Part shown: positions 1-10,658 of the stretch, piece after piece | Numbering within the stretch: position 1 is the first letter of the stretch | Layout: each line of letters opens with the position of its first letter | NCBI GenBank assembly: GCA_023634235.1 | Contig: JAMKCF010000001.1 | Coordinates: 13,588,258 to 13,652,257 of the forward strand | DNA from: Pisaster brevispinus | Taxonomy: Eukaryota; Echinodermata; Asteroidea; Forcipulatida; Asteriidae | Direction of reading: 5' to 3' | Length of the DNA: 64,000 bases | The notes under the pieces: generated by a model | Database searches by the model: none | Seen by the model: only the letters and a program-made list of their open reading frames with translations | What the model was told of the DNA's origin: nothing | Translations under genes and position numbers: made by a program

Positions 1-25
1 CTCATGCGTGGTCACATAAAAACAG

Positions 26-31
26 TTTATT
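26..31 (-). promoter_or_regulatory. possible poly(A) signal of the BEN-domain gene
   Basis: The minus strand reads AATAAA here, about 135 nt downstream of the TAG that ends the BEN-domain gene. A canonical hexamer at this spacing is what a terminal exon should have. The flanking DNA is AT-rich, so a chance match is possible. Confidence 0.35.
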
Positions 32-163
32 AGCTAAAGAGGCATCATGAGCCACCCGCCTTAAAACTAAAACCTGCGTCCAACTAAATGTTGTAATACC
101 CCTGACACAGCCTTTATAAATAAATTTACATCTTGCAACTTATGCAAAATAGGGCTCCCGCCA

Positions 164-3100
164 CTAAGTAGCAGTTGGCTCACCTTTATACACAAGAGCT
201 GGTCTTTTCAGCTCCCTTCGAGCATTCCCGATTTTGTTTGTAAACTTCCGCCGGAAATCAGCAGACCCCGGCTCACACCAGCCATTTTTTGATCCAGGCA
301 CTGTGCATGTAATCTGGAAGGTAAAGATCATAGAATATGTATTCATTAAATAAAACAATGAGAACAATGTTGCAAACAATTTGTAAACATTTTAGGACGT
401 ATATAAGTCTATCATAATCAGCAAGACTGATTGCTATTGACGAAAGGTGTAATTTGTACAGAAAATTACAGAAAGGGGGGGGGGGGGCAGTGGACGGGGA
501 GAAGTGAATGTAACTATGATGTACTGCACCTCTTATTGCAGACACTTTTGTGCAGTCTAACGCATCCACCTTCCTGCCTCCTTTGATGCCCAGACCTGAT
601 GAATGAGCAAGTGTCTTGGTATCAAAGACCAGGCCGATAAGTCCGTTTAATAGAAATCCGGCCTGATCTTTGGACGATTGAGCCCTAGCTATTAGGGTTC
701 TGAAGCGGTGTCTGTGTATCTTGATGTTGGCATATTTAGTAGGGTCGCTGTCTAGTTTGATGAACTGGATCTTCAAAATAAAAGTGTGTTTTAAAGTTGA
801 GAGATTTTAGTTTAGCTGGCTGTGATGTTTTTACCTACATCCTTATATGTCTTATTAACAAGAAATACAGCACTTCATGAAACAAAGTAGTAAAATAAAT
901 ACCATGGCAATTTCTATAGATTCTAATTGGTCAAAACCAGATCACTTCCTTGTGTGTAATGAGCTAATAATGACGGCCTCTTGGAACAAAAGCCCCTGAA
1001 CCAGCATGTCATGGCACTGAGTGACATGCATGTACGCGCTGATGAAAATGTATGAATTTTGATGTAGCAGATGCGCGCAAATATTAAACGCACATTTCTA
1101 ATTATGGGTTGTTTTAATTCTTGTAAGAACATATGGCCTTTGAACATGAATGCAACCAAAAAATAGCAAGTTGATGAAGGTATATATATCAATCGAAATA
1201 ACTGTGTAAGAACTGTCTTCGCTACGTGGTATTATGACCTTGGTTGGTTCATGATTCTCGGCTCCGCCTTGTTCCATTAACAGCAGCCATGCAGCCACCA
1301 AATCAGTCAGTACCACGCAGTAGAGACCAGGTCATCACACTGTAAGCCCCAAATAACTTTATTGTGTCACATACAGTCAAGCAATTTTAAAACTGTCTTC
1401 ATACTGTTGATGTTTTGAAGATTGTTTTCAAATTATGCCCTTTTAAATCGACAACTCTCGTACAAGAGCACAACTAGTGTCTTTGGCTGATAAACTTTAA
1501 AAATTAGTATAACAGATCAAGCATGCAAACTGTTCCACAAACTTACCATTTCAGAAGCAGGTCCCTCAGAACTAAGGTCAGGCACAGCAGCAGGGGCAGA
1601 GGAGGTGGTTTGAGGCTTTTGAGATAGCGGGTCAAGGATTGCCGTAGCAGCAGGTCTCTCATCGTCCTGGTCACTGGCAAAGGTGGTTTGAGGCCGTTGA
1701 GATAGCGGGTCAAGGATTGCCGTAGCAGCAGGTCTCTCATCGTCCTGGTCACTGGCAAAGGTGGTTTGAGGCTGTTGAGATAACGGGGCAAGGATTGCCG
1801 TAGCAGCAGGTCTCTCATCGTCCTGGTCACTGGCAAAGGTGTTTTCAGGCCGTTGAGGTAGCGGGGCAAGGATTGCCGTAGCAGCAGGTCTCTCATCGTC
1901 AAAGGAGGTGGTTCGAGTTGGTTCGAGTTGGTTGTAGTGGAGGGGCAAGGAATGGCACAGTAGATGACTTTGATGCTGGCTATTTGAGGAAGAAATCAAA
2001 CACAAATTATGTCCAGAGAGATTTCATTCAAAAAATTTGTTTATAACAGTATTTGAACTAAAATGGGTTGTGCACACTGAAATGAAAATAAAAAGTAGCA
2101 ACAGATGTCTGTGAGTAGCATGAGCTGCCGTGCAACCTTTTGCCATGCGATACACATGGGATGGGAACCATACTTTTTTTCAGTGCTTCATGTTAGCTTA
2201 CAAAACTAAATAAAATGTGATGCACATGTACATGTAGATCTTTATGTTGTGCTATGTCGGTGTGAAATAAAGTACTTTGAAGGCCATAAAGTGATTAATG
2301 TGTATAATAGAAAGAGCTAGACCAAATGTGAAAAAAAAAACACTGAATAAATAAAAAAAAATAAAAAAAAACACAACACACACAATCTTATTTTTAAAAA
2401 ACTAGCGTTGTTCTATACGGAAAATTAAAAGCTTGCATGACAATTGCTATTATTTAGAAGGCATGATTGTTAATTTATTAATTGCGTTTTCCCAGACACT
2501 CAAAGTTTCTACTCAGGAAACAATTAAATAAATCTCAGCTATCAAAAAAGGGACATTACTCGATATTCCTCATTACGACAGAGCAGCTCACATGTAATCT
2601 CTATACAATAAGAAAACATCACATAGGTGAACAAACCGTTATATACCCATGGTAACCAAGATTGGATGAGTTTGGGTCATCGACTGATAAGCATGAAAGG
2701 CAGGAAACATAGAAAAGGTAGCCCACCTTGTTGAGCTGAATGGCTCCGCTTTTAACATCGGTCTCGTCGCTGTCACCAATACAATGGCGACAGTGATGAG
2801 ACCAATGTTAAAAGCGGAGCCATTAACAGCTCAACAAAGTGGGCTAATAGAAAAGGGAGCAAGGATTGTGAAAGATATAGCGAAAGGCAAGCTCGCGTTA
2901 AATTATGTGTTAAACAACCACCACACATTGAGAATGAGTCTTTGTTGTTTGTATTATACCTTTTGAAGCTCAAATAAAAGAAACACACCTAAATGTAGAG
3001 AAAAATATAAATAAAGGTATCGATTTATGATTAAACAAAGATTATTGTACACTGATATAAATTCAAGTTGACTTCAACAAAACACTACTTCTTAGCAACT

Positions 3101-5120
3101 GGGTCCTAAAAAACTGTCTGTGGTCTGACCATGAAATTTTTGAAGTCTCAAACTTGTAATGGATTCAGAAAGAATGAGAGAAAAAACACAAAATTGGTTT
3201 GTGCTACCTGTTTGTAACAGCTCAAACATTTATATTGTGCAGTTGATGATGCATAGAAAACACAGATTTTGTCAGACTGTTCATTTTGCTATGTTAAGTC
3301 TTTATTAAAAAGCAACTGTTAGTGGTATTTGAAACAATGAGTGACCATACGTACCACCATACCAGACTCCCAACCAAATATAAGCTCTTTGAGTTGTCTG
3401 ATGTGAGCTTGTGGAACAAGGGTGTCATCATTTTGTTGTACATGTACTGCAAAAATAGCAAACTTGAAGAATAATGAGGGATTTTTCAGTAGTCAAATTT
3501 ACTACAAAAAGTGTATGGATTTATTTTAACTTACAAGCATTTTCTCGGAAGTACTCCAACTCACTACGAAGTCGCGCATTTTAAGCCCTGAGCAGAGCTA
3601 TTTCCTCAGTAGGATCTGGTGCGTATACAGCATCCATTGAGTTGCGGATGCAGGTCGAAAGGCATGGTTCAAGGGATGGAACCTCCTGGTTGAGTAGCCC
3701 TTGAAAACCTACCAGCATCCCCAACTGCTCCGCTGTCTTTATTTATCACTGCTGAGTTTTCTGAATATGGAATAGATTTTAATACTGCTAAGTTAGAGTT
3801 TGCTTTAAATAAAGCAGTCATGTGTGTGGGTGATGTGCTTTATACATGTGAGCAAGTGAAGTGATGGGCCAATTTACACAGGTGCGTAGTCGCCAACAAA
3901 TCTTGCAAATGTGTAGCACAGTATGGCATGGTGCAGTAGCTGACCATACTGATTAACAAATTTCTTTTTTTACTGATTAAAGATGTTTATTCGGTTTGTT
4001 GGTGATGGTTGCCATACATTTGAAATTGTAACTATTCCAAATACGCCAACCAGCCAAAAAAGCATTCATAGTTTAACCACCCCCACTTCTTAAATTTTGG
4101 ATTCACTAGCCCTCTTCAATGATTTTTAACTGTTTTATGCAATGCATACTAAACATAAAACCGATTACAGAGCCAGCATGAAACAGTAGTTGGGCATCCT
4201 GGAAATCACATGCAGGGAACATGTGACTTGGCAAAGCTGGAATCTTCATGATGTAATTCTGTAAACTGGAGAATTATTGTAACTGTGTTAAAAACTGTCA
4301 TCATACCTTTCATTTTCTTACTGTTTGTGTCCCCATCAGACTCTTCATTTATCCGTTTAGTTGTTTTCCCACTCTTACTCTTGCCTGTTTTCTCCACCGT
4401 GCTCTTTTCCTCTTTTTGGGCGAGCTTACTCTTACCAAGGGCCTTCACACGGGCTTTAGTAACAGCATCCTTGTCAGCTTTTGAAAAATGTTACATATAC
4501 AATTTCTCCTTTATTGGTTTAAATTTAAGGAACCTAGTATTAACCACAAAACAGCTTAATAACTCTAAGTCTGCTCACTTATAAGCCAAAAAAGTGCAGT
4601 ACAGACACAGTTCTGCCCAGGTATTTGTTAATTGGCATCGTAAATCGGTCTATTTGCAAAATTTGTGAAATGAGTGGTCAAAAAAGCAACGTTTTGGTCA
4701 GTAGTTTCAGCTTGCAGGACCCACAATTATCATGCATTCAGCCAGTCTTAAGTGAATTCAAACATTTTTCAGAACGTCGGGTTAACCACGCTTAAATGTG
4801 GGACCGAAAGAACATTTTCCACATTTTCAGCTTGCATTGCATGCAAGATCTACCAAACTTTAACCCAAATATGGATTATGGGTTGGATGAGGATAAGTGA
4901 TAGTTTTTGTCTGACGCAACCTTTAATACCAACTTACCTGATACTGCGAGCACTTTCCCATCATAGAGCTGACCTTGCCAGGGTGCAAGGCATCTATTAC
5001 CAACTTCAACAGTTGCTTCGTCCTGGGCAGAATTACCGCTTTGCATTTCCACCTTTTCTCCTCTTACAATGTGGCTGAGCATTCCATCATCAAATTCAAC
5101 CAAAAGCCATCTCACTGCAT
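164..5120 (-). CDS. BEN-domain protein gene with coiled coil, multi-exon, one internal stop
   Basis: BEN domains bind DNA or chromatin partners in nuclear repressors. Exons, in transcript order: 4938-5114 (start of exon unresolved; encodes RWLLVEFDDG), 4307-4477 (Lys/Ser-rich, nuclear-signal-like), 3535-3732, 3355-3446, perhaps one near 2730-2775, about 1547-1976, 525-770 and 164-313 (stop TAG). Donors such as GTAAGT and GTACGT and reading phases agree at most joins; the join between 3355 and 1976 is unresolved. Exon 525-770 carries the core BEN pattern (LLNGLIGLVFDTKTL, then KGGRKVDALD) and the last exon its C-terminal basic helix (NKIGNARRELK). Exon 3535-3732 encodes a coiled-coil stretch interrupted by an in-frame TAA at 3581-3583, where one base change would give Glu. 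No ATG was found for the first exon, so the 5' end is missing or uses an upstream exon. BEN identity is fairly sure; whether the gene is active is not. Confidence 0.7.
1609..1902 (-). repeat. 78-bp in-frame tandem repeat in the BEN gene, about 4 copies
   Basis: The motif CAAGGATTGCCGTAGCAG begins at 1633, 1711, 1789 and 1867, exactly 78 bp apart. On the minus strand each unit encodes 26 residues beginning DDERPAATAIL and ending FASDQ. The period is a multiple of three, so the exon stays open through all copies. Units differ by a few substitutions, suggesting slippage or unequal exchange followed by drift. It looks like a disordered linker between the coiled coil and the BEN domain. Confidence 0.85.
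2724..2850. repeat. inverted repeat of an exon-like sequence
   Basis: The minus strand of about 2724-2777 and the plus strand of about 2785-2847 are the same sequence with about six mismatches and a 2-nt gap; the shared core is TGTTAAAAGCGGAGCCATT. The two arms almost abut, so the DNA could form a cruciform. The minus-strand copy reads DSDETDVKSGAIQLNK and is followed by GTGGGC, a possible donor, so it may be an exon of the BEN gene, with the other arm an inverted duplicate. Confidence 0.7.
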
Positions 5121-6050
5121 ATTGAAAATTACTTGATTATTTTATTGCATGCTATAATGAAACTACATAAATATAAAATAAATATCAAATGTACACAAAT
5201 TTATTCACACAAACATGAGTAAAATTCAGAAAAATAAAGGGCTTTACACGCTTATACATGTATGACGAAATTCCTATTTCTATTTCCATCACTTTCAAAT
5301 CCTAAAACACAAAGTAATAACACTACAGCCTACCTACATACGTTATACGTGCGTGCTAGCCAGCTCGACCCTAACACACTTTGCTTGGGGCGACTTTGCT
5401 AGGGGGCAACATTGTACTCTGGGGGCGACATTGTCAGGGGGCGACTTCGCTAGACGCCATATATGATACCTGCCTGACATAACTTTTGCCACTTTTGAAT
5501 TAGAGGGCACTTCCTGTTTCGACCGGAAGTAGAGGTCATGTGAGGTCACGCACACAAAACAAAACGAAGACCTAATTTATCCCTACCCAATCCCGCAAAC
5601 AGAAACCTACAGTTTCTTGTGGCTGATTTGATATAGATTTTCAAACATTTAAAATATAACACCTTTAAGATGACATCACGTGACAGGTGATGATGTCATT
5701 ATGATGTCATTGCAATTATGCAGACAATATAAATACCTTTCATCATCACTGAAAGTTTCATTGCAACATGCTCTTTGGGAACTATATCATATGCAAATGG
5801 CCGCTTAAAAGAACCGTGTGTTATCTCAATAGCTTTTTTACCGAACCAGACAAACAAATTAGGTGTTTGGCTAATTCCGGGAGTACAAAAACACAACCCT
5901 GGTGGACATATTATCATAAGAACCCATGATTGGGCCTTCAAAGCATTTTACATGCACTTCCGGTTAAGACAAGTCAAAAGGTCAAGAGAAGGTCACTAAC
6001 ATATCCATTTTTGAGAAGTACGTAAAGCCCTTTAATATGATGTGTAAATT
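5121..6050. repeat. gene-free stretch with dispersed repeats and GGGGCGAC units
   Basis: No convincing exon is seen. At 5386-5456 a short unit around GGGGCGAC(A/T)TTG recurs about four times. At 5503-5550 and 5950-5998 lie two related copies of a sequence with TTCCGG-type palindromes followed by AGGTCA and GGTCAC. Relatives occur at 16588 and 60980, so this is an interspersed family, probably non-autonomous. Between them, 5690-5940 has an open frame on each strand but no recognisable protein. Confidence 0.5.
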
Positions 6051-6218
6051 GTCATAATAGCTTTTGTGGTTCAGGAAATACTAATAGTAATAGGAACTGA
6101 TGAATAATGGCGACTGGAGAAGAGAATAATTTAACAGGAAGGAAACGCCTTGAAAACGAGACTAAAAACGAAGCTATATAAAAATATAAAAAATAAATAA
6201 ATAATAATAAAAAAATAG

Positions 6219-6322
6219 TTAGGTGGACAAGTGGTCTCCCATTCAAGTACTGACCGGGCCCAATGTCGCTTAACTTCAATGATCGGACGAGAACAATAGT
6301 AATCAACGTAGTATGGTCGTAG
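6219..6322 (-). repeat. 5S rRNA-derived sequence (pseudogene or SINE3-like head)
   Basis: The minus strand matches the 5S rRNA gene through the internal control region: GTTCTCGTCCGATCA, GAAGTTAAGC, GGGCCCGGTCAGTACTTG and GGGAGACC are all recognisable. The 3' part after GGGAGACC departs from 5S and runs into a short stretch, T7, then a TTA/TTTATT-rich tail. That tail, and changes near the 5' end, argue against a functional 5S gene. It fits a retroposed 5S pseudogene or the head of a 5S-derived SINE. The promoter elements look largely preserved. Confidence 0.75.
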
Positions 6323-6439
6323 TGGAAACTCAAAATGTATTTTTGAATATAATTATATGTATGCCCATGGGCGAAGTTTCAAGTTCATACGACTACGAGT
6401 TTGGGAAGTGTGCTTTTGTTTGAGGACAAGGGAACTTCA

Positions 6440-6575
6440 AGAAGAAGATGAAGAAGGAACCCCCCCCCCAAAAAAAAAAAACCAAACAAACAAACGAACA
6501 ACATATTAACTGAACAAGAGCAGAGGTTGTTCGGAGCTATGCGCAGCTCTGCTCACCCCTCCGAACACCTAATAT
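6440..6575. repeat. low-complexity run and short CGAACACC-type repeat
   Basis: A C-run and A-run (6461-6482) and an ACAAACAA stretch precede a short imperfect inverted sequence in which GTTGTTCGGAGC is followed by CTCCGAACACCTAAT. A relative with TTCGGCTGTTTGCCGAACACC lies near 61310, so this may be the end of a dispersed element. No gene is seen. Confidence 0.35.
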
Positions 6576-8509
6576 TTTTAATAAAAAAACCTTGAGTCTG
6601 ACATTCAGCAGAAACGTTTAATCCTAGGCCTGCCAAATTCGGCAACTAACTGAATTTCTATCTTCCTCCATCATGTCCATGCCTATGCTATGTATTATTT
6701 TTATGTTACGTTACATGTAGTTTAGTAATTTAATATGGACACGACGAATGACGGTTTTTACATGAATCCTACCTTCATCTTGAAGCAAGTTGGGCTTTAC
6801 TCTCCTGGCCATGTTCGTTGCTGCCCGTGAAAGGTCGAGTTATCAAAAACTATCTGCTGATATCCACAAAATTTCGCAGATCGCCTGGTAGTTTTGTAAA
6901 TATCTGGTTTTGTATATTTTCTGGTGGTTGCTTTATTGCTACAAAACCGGTACAGAGAAAGCGAGATATGAGAGGGGGTATACAATTTGCAGATGAGACG
7001 ACGGTTTAGACGAGGAGGAGATGGATTCGGTTAAGGCGCCAAAATTTGTCTCGCGATCGATCGACGTGACGTCAATGGCAGATGCATCATGGGATGCATT
7101 ATGGGATCCCATACTGCATTCGATTTAAAGCTTTATCAAGACTTATACACCCTATGGGTAACGTTAATCGAATTGAATTTAAATTTAAACAATTTTTTTA
7201 TCCTGGAAATAATACTAAAAACTCAACAAAGTTCATCCCATACATTTCAACTGCCCTATCCTACCGCTAGCTACGCGCGGGAAACCCACCGCTAGCTAGC
7301 TCGCTGTGAATTTCCAACTTTTAGTCTGGTTTCCATGCTGATATCACACTGTGGTTCACGAGGGGGTAGATCAGTGGTCTAGTACTCACACTCACAGATC
7401 ACGTACTATTCGTGCAGAGCATTCGTTCGTCGTCCATCCATTATTTTAATTTTATATTATTTTTGGGAGTGTATCGCACGCTTTACGAAGTACAAAAACA
7501 AATACAAAAACTATGGAGAACACAACAAACAGCAAACAACAGGCATCAACTTCAAGTTCGTTGAAATCTCGCCGTCGTGGACCGTACCGGAAACTTCATA
7601 AACATGTGAGTAACCATGCCATGTTTTCGATGATACACCCATGTAACATGTGTATTAAATGTACTGTAGTCGTTTCAAGGTGTCCCTACTAAAGTACTAG
7701 TACTACTATATTACTAAAATCTTTGCAAATCTTTTACCTCTCTGTGTGCGATCTGGTCCCTAGATAGATAACATGTGGATAAGGCTCCACTGGTTAGTAA
7801 TTAGTTGCACTTGTAGATGCAAAAAGTTTGGCATTTTTAGGCATTTCTACGTACATAAGTGTTACAGGGTCATAAAAAAAATACAACAATTTGCCCACCA
7901 AAAAAGTGTCATCAAACACTATTTCAATTCACAATTCACGATGATCAAATCATGTGACTGAACTAAACAAAAAATCAGATTTGAAAGCCAATAGCCAATA
8001 GAATAATTTTATTCACACTTTTACTTAGGCCTAGCTAGCTAGGCATGCTAGGCATGCTAGGCCTCCCCATGGCCCTTAATATTACATTTTTGCAAAATTT
8101 TTTTTGCAAAATTTCACAAAAAATATTTTGAATGAAATGAAGACAACTGCTGGCTAAAGACTAAGACTAAGAGTCATACACAAAGTCACAGAGTCTTCAG
8201 AGAGGAAAATACACTATTTTCGTATTTAGTAATATAGTTTTTATAATAACTTAATCCTCAACTGCTCAATGTCTAATGAATCCTTTCCTAACAAGTAAAC
8301 AGTAACACCATCGAGAAAATATTTTGAAAAAAAAGGACAAAAAATTACCAGATCCTGGAGGGAAACAGTCACAAATGTCCCAGGTTGATATTTCGCATCG
8401 CACATTTTGTGACTTTCCGATATGTTCAACGCTTTATTTTTTGGTCACCAAGTGCTGAACCGCAGGTACCAGCCTAATTATGGATTGACAAACTGCAGAG
8501 ACGCGGCCG

Positions 8510-8672
8510 AGTTGGACTAAACCATTCTGTTAGAGGGGTGTTATAAGGCTATGTGGCAGTGCATGTGCGCTGTCCGTTTACTATGCCGTTTACTCATATA
8601 GCGCGCATGCACTGCCGCCGCACTACCTTGTAAGTTGTAACACCCCTTTTACAGAGTGGTTTAGTCCAACTC
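8510..8672. mobile_element. hairpin MITE
   Basis: The left arm GAGTTGGACTAAACCATTCT continues through AGAGGGGTGTT; the right arm TTTACAGAGTGG then TTTAGTCCAACTC is its imperfect reverse complement, and AACACCCC pairs with GGGGTGTT. Inner parts also pair (GGCAGTGCATG with CATGCACTGCC). The whole 163-bp unit can fold as one long hairpin. It lies in the first intron of the CACTA-type gene. Confidence 0.7.
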
Positions 8673-9443
8673 AGTTTAGAAAAATCCAATGACGGACCTA
8701 ATTTTAGAACGGCTATGCATCATCAAAAATAATAAAATAACTTTAATAAATTAATCTTATTCTTATTCTTAATATACAGGATGATGGTTACATCTGCAAC
8801 ATGGACATTGTTGATGAAAAGGCAGACTTAACACTAACAGTAACAGCTGAAATGGTAAGTAAAGCCTGAGCTTTTGGGCCTAAGATTTACAAGTCATTTC
8901 TTGGATTTTATGAACCCATGGAATCCTGTGTCACATGGGCACCTAGCAGACATGCCAACTAGTACGTTTTTCCTGTATTTCGTACGGGTTTTTGTCAAAA
9001 ATACGGGTGTACGGGTTTTGTAAAAAAAATACGGTTTTGAACATCGCCACCGCAAAAACACAATTTTCTCCCCTTTTAGCCGTTGTGCCCTTTTTTTAAC
9101 TCTATATTTTTTATTGACACAAATATTTGTTTTGGGCCGATCACTTACGGCCGACAATGATTATCCAGTGAACTCTATTCAAACGCTATTCTCTATTCTC
9201 ACATCAAACGCAACGGAGATCGATTTCCCTTGCATAGTCATTGCATGCACCCTGACACGCAAACATGCCTTGCATAATCTACACGCCAATTTATCTGACG
9301 TCCCGATTCACAGGGTACCAGTTATTGTTATAAATATTATGCGAATACCCCCATTTTATGTTGTCAAATCCACTCTGTACCCTTGGCCCTAGCAACATTG
9401 ATATAAAAATATTTTAAAAACGTGTTTTTTTTTTCAGGTTCCC

Positions 9444-9941
9444 TTAACCCTGCGTGACACCATAAACAAAAAATCACACACTTATGCCATCAGGTACTTT
9501 TCAAGTGTCCGTTTTATATTTTGCGTGTTATACGTGTTTTTTGAGAACACAATCATGTTTAAATCACCCAAACTATTGGATATAGACCCTTGTGACTAAA
9601 TAAATTAAATTCAAGCAAAATTTCCATTGAGATCAGCCCACATGTGTCTCTAAGCCATTTGTTTGAATAAAACCCTCGTGTTTGATGAGTCAGCAAAAAC
9701 ATCATAATTTCTTACATTTCTTACATTTCTCAAGGGAATACCGGGAGAACTGGTCATTGGTGGATTTTTTTGGGTGTGAAATCAACCCCGATGGTAACAA
9801 GACAATTGGCATGCTATTTGGCTAGGTGCAGTTGAGGAACCTTAATTTTTTTTTATACAAATAAAATAAAATGGCGGAGTAATTACTTTTTAATTAAAAA
9901 CGGACACCTAAAAAGTGCCTGATGGCTTCATCTAGGGTTAA
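9444..9941. mobile_element. piggyBac-like MITE with TTAA ends
   Basis: The segment begins TTAACCCTGCGTGA and ends CTAGGGTTAA, so TTAA duplications flank CCCT...AGGG termini as in the piggyBac superfamily. Inside the ends a longer inverted repeat is seen: ATGCCATCAGGTACTTTTC then GTGTCCGTTTT on the left against AAAACGGACACC then AAAAAGTGCCTGATGGC on the right. There is no transposase, so it is non-autonomous. It lies in the second intron of the CACTA-type gene. Confidence 0.7.
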
Positions 9942-10514
9942 CCACTTATGAATAATGGTGCGATCAATTGCTACAATTGAACGAACCCGACTAATTATGA
10001 GATCGTGTGTGCACGCTTCGAAATTGAGCAAGTTGTCAAGATCGTTGAGAAAATTTAATTAACATGTAACTTTATTCATACGCTATTTCAGACGCCACAA
10101 TAATCCGCCACAATAATCTGCATGGTTACTTGTTGGGCAGTATATAAAATAAGGTTAATATGAAGCAAAACAATTTTGTAAGCATGGTCATTTACCGTTT
10201 TTATCATGTCTTTTGCTTTTTAGAGTGATGTTAATGAAGAACCTGCACCGAAGAGGCTACATGTATCTACTTCATCTGACTCTAATGAACAGGTATGTAT
10301 TTCTTGTATTTTTAATTTTTTTTCTCGTGTTTACCAAAAATTTGAAATGTTTGGCTTGTTCAATAAAAAAAATAATTACAAGCTCTTATTATTATTATAT
10401 GTAATTCAGTTGAATTGAGAATTTCAGTCAACATGAATGAACTCTTGGGAAATCAGTACCCGCCATCAGAAGCTTTCTTTTTCGTAAATACCTAACCATA
10501 AAAAAATTCAGCCC

Positions 10515-10658
10515 AGTGCATACTTCCTGCGAAAGGGAATGCAGTACGAATTTTGACTTCACTAATACCCAATAGTTGAAATGTGAAGTATTCTCTGCCA
10601 AAATAGCCAAGTGACGTCAGAATTCCCTTCGCATTCACATTTGCAGGAAGTATGAACC
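10515..10658. mobile_element. small palindromic MITE
   Basis: GCATACTTCCTGCGAAAGGG near 10518 is mirrored by CCCTTCGCATTC then TTGCAGGAAGTATG ending near 10655. Both sides carry a GAATT next to a TGAC/TGACGTCA-like word. The arms are imperfect. It is probably non-autonomous and sits in the third intron of the CACTA-type gene. Confidence 0.55.

Noticed and set aside
2784..2966. Plus-strand ORF starting MATVMRPMLKAEP
   Set aside because: It is mostly the second arm of the inverted repeat of a BEN exon-like sequence; no splice context or homologue to support a separate gene.
4285..4584. Plus-strand open frame opposite the BEN gene
   Set aside because: It is the antisense shadow of the Lys/Ser-rich BEN exon (4307-4477); hydrophobic composition follows from the complementary strand.
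6219..6322. Functional 5S rRNA gene
   Set aside because: The 3' third of 5S is missing or replaced and the 5' end is changed; no tandem 5S unit is present.
8894..9157. Minus-strand 88-residue frame with many Lys and Arg
   Set aside because: It translates repeated TACGGGTTTT words and an AT-rich repeat; no conserved residues or splice sites were recognised.
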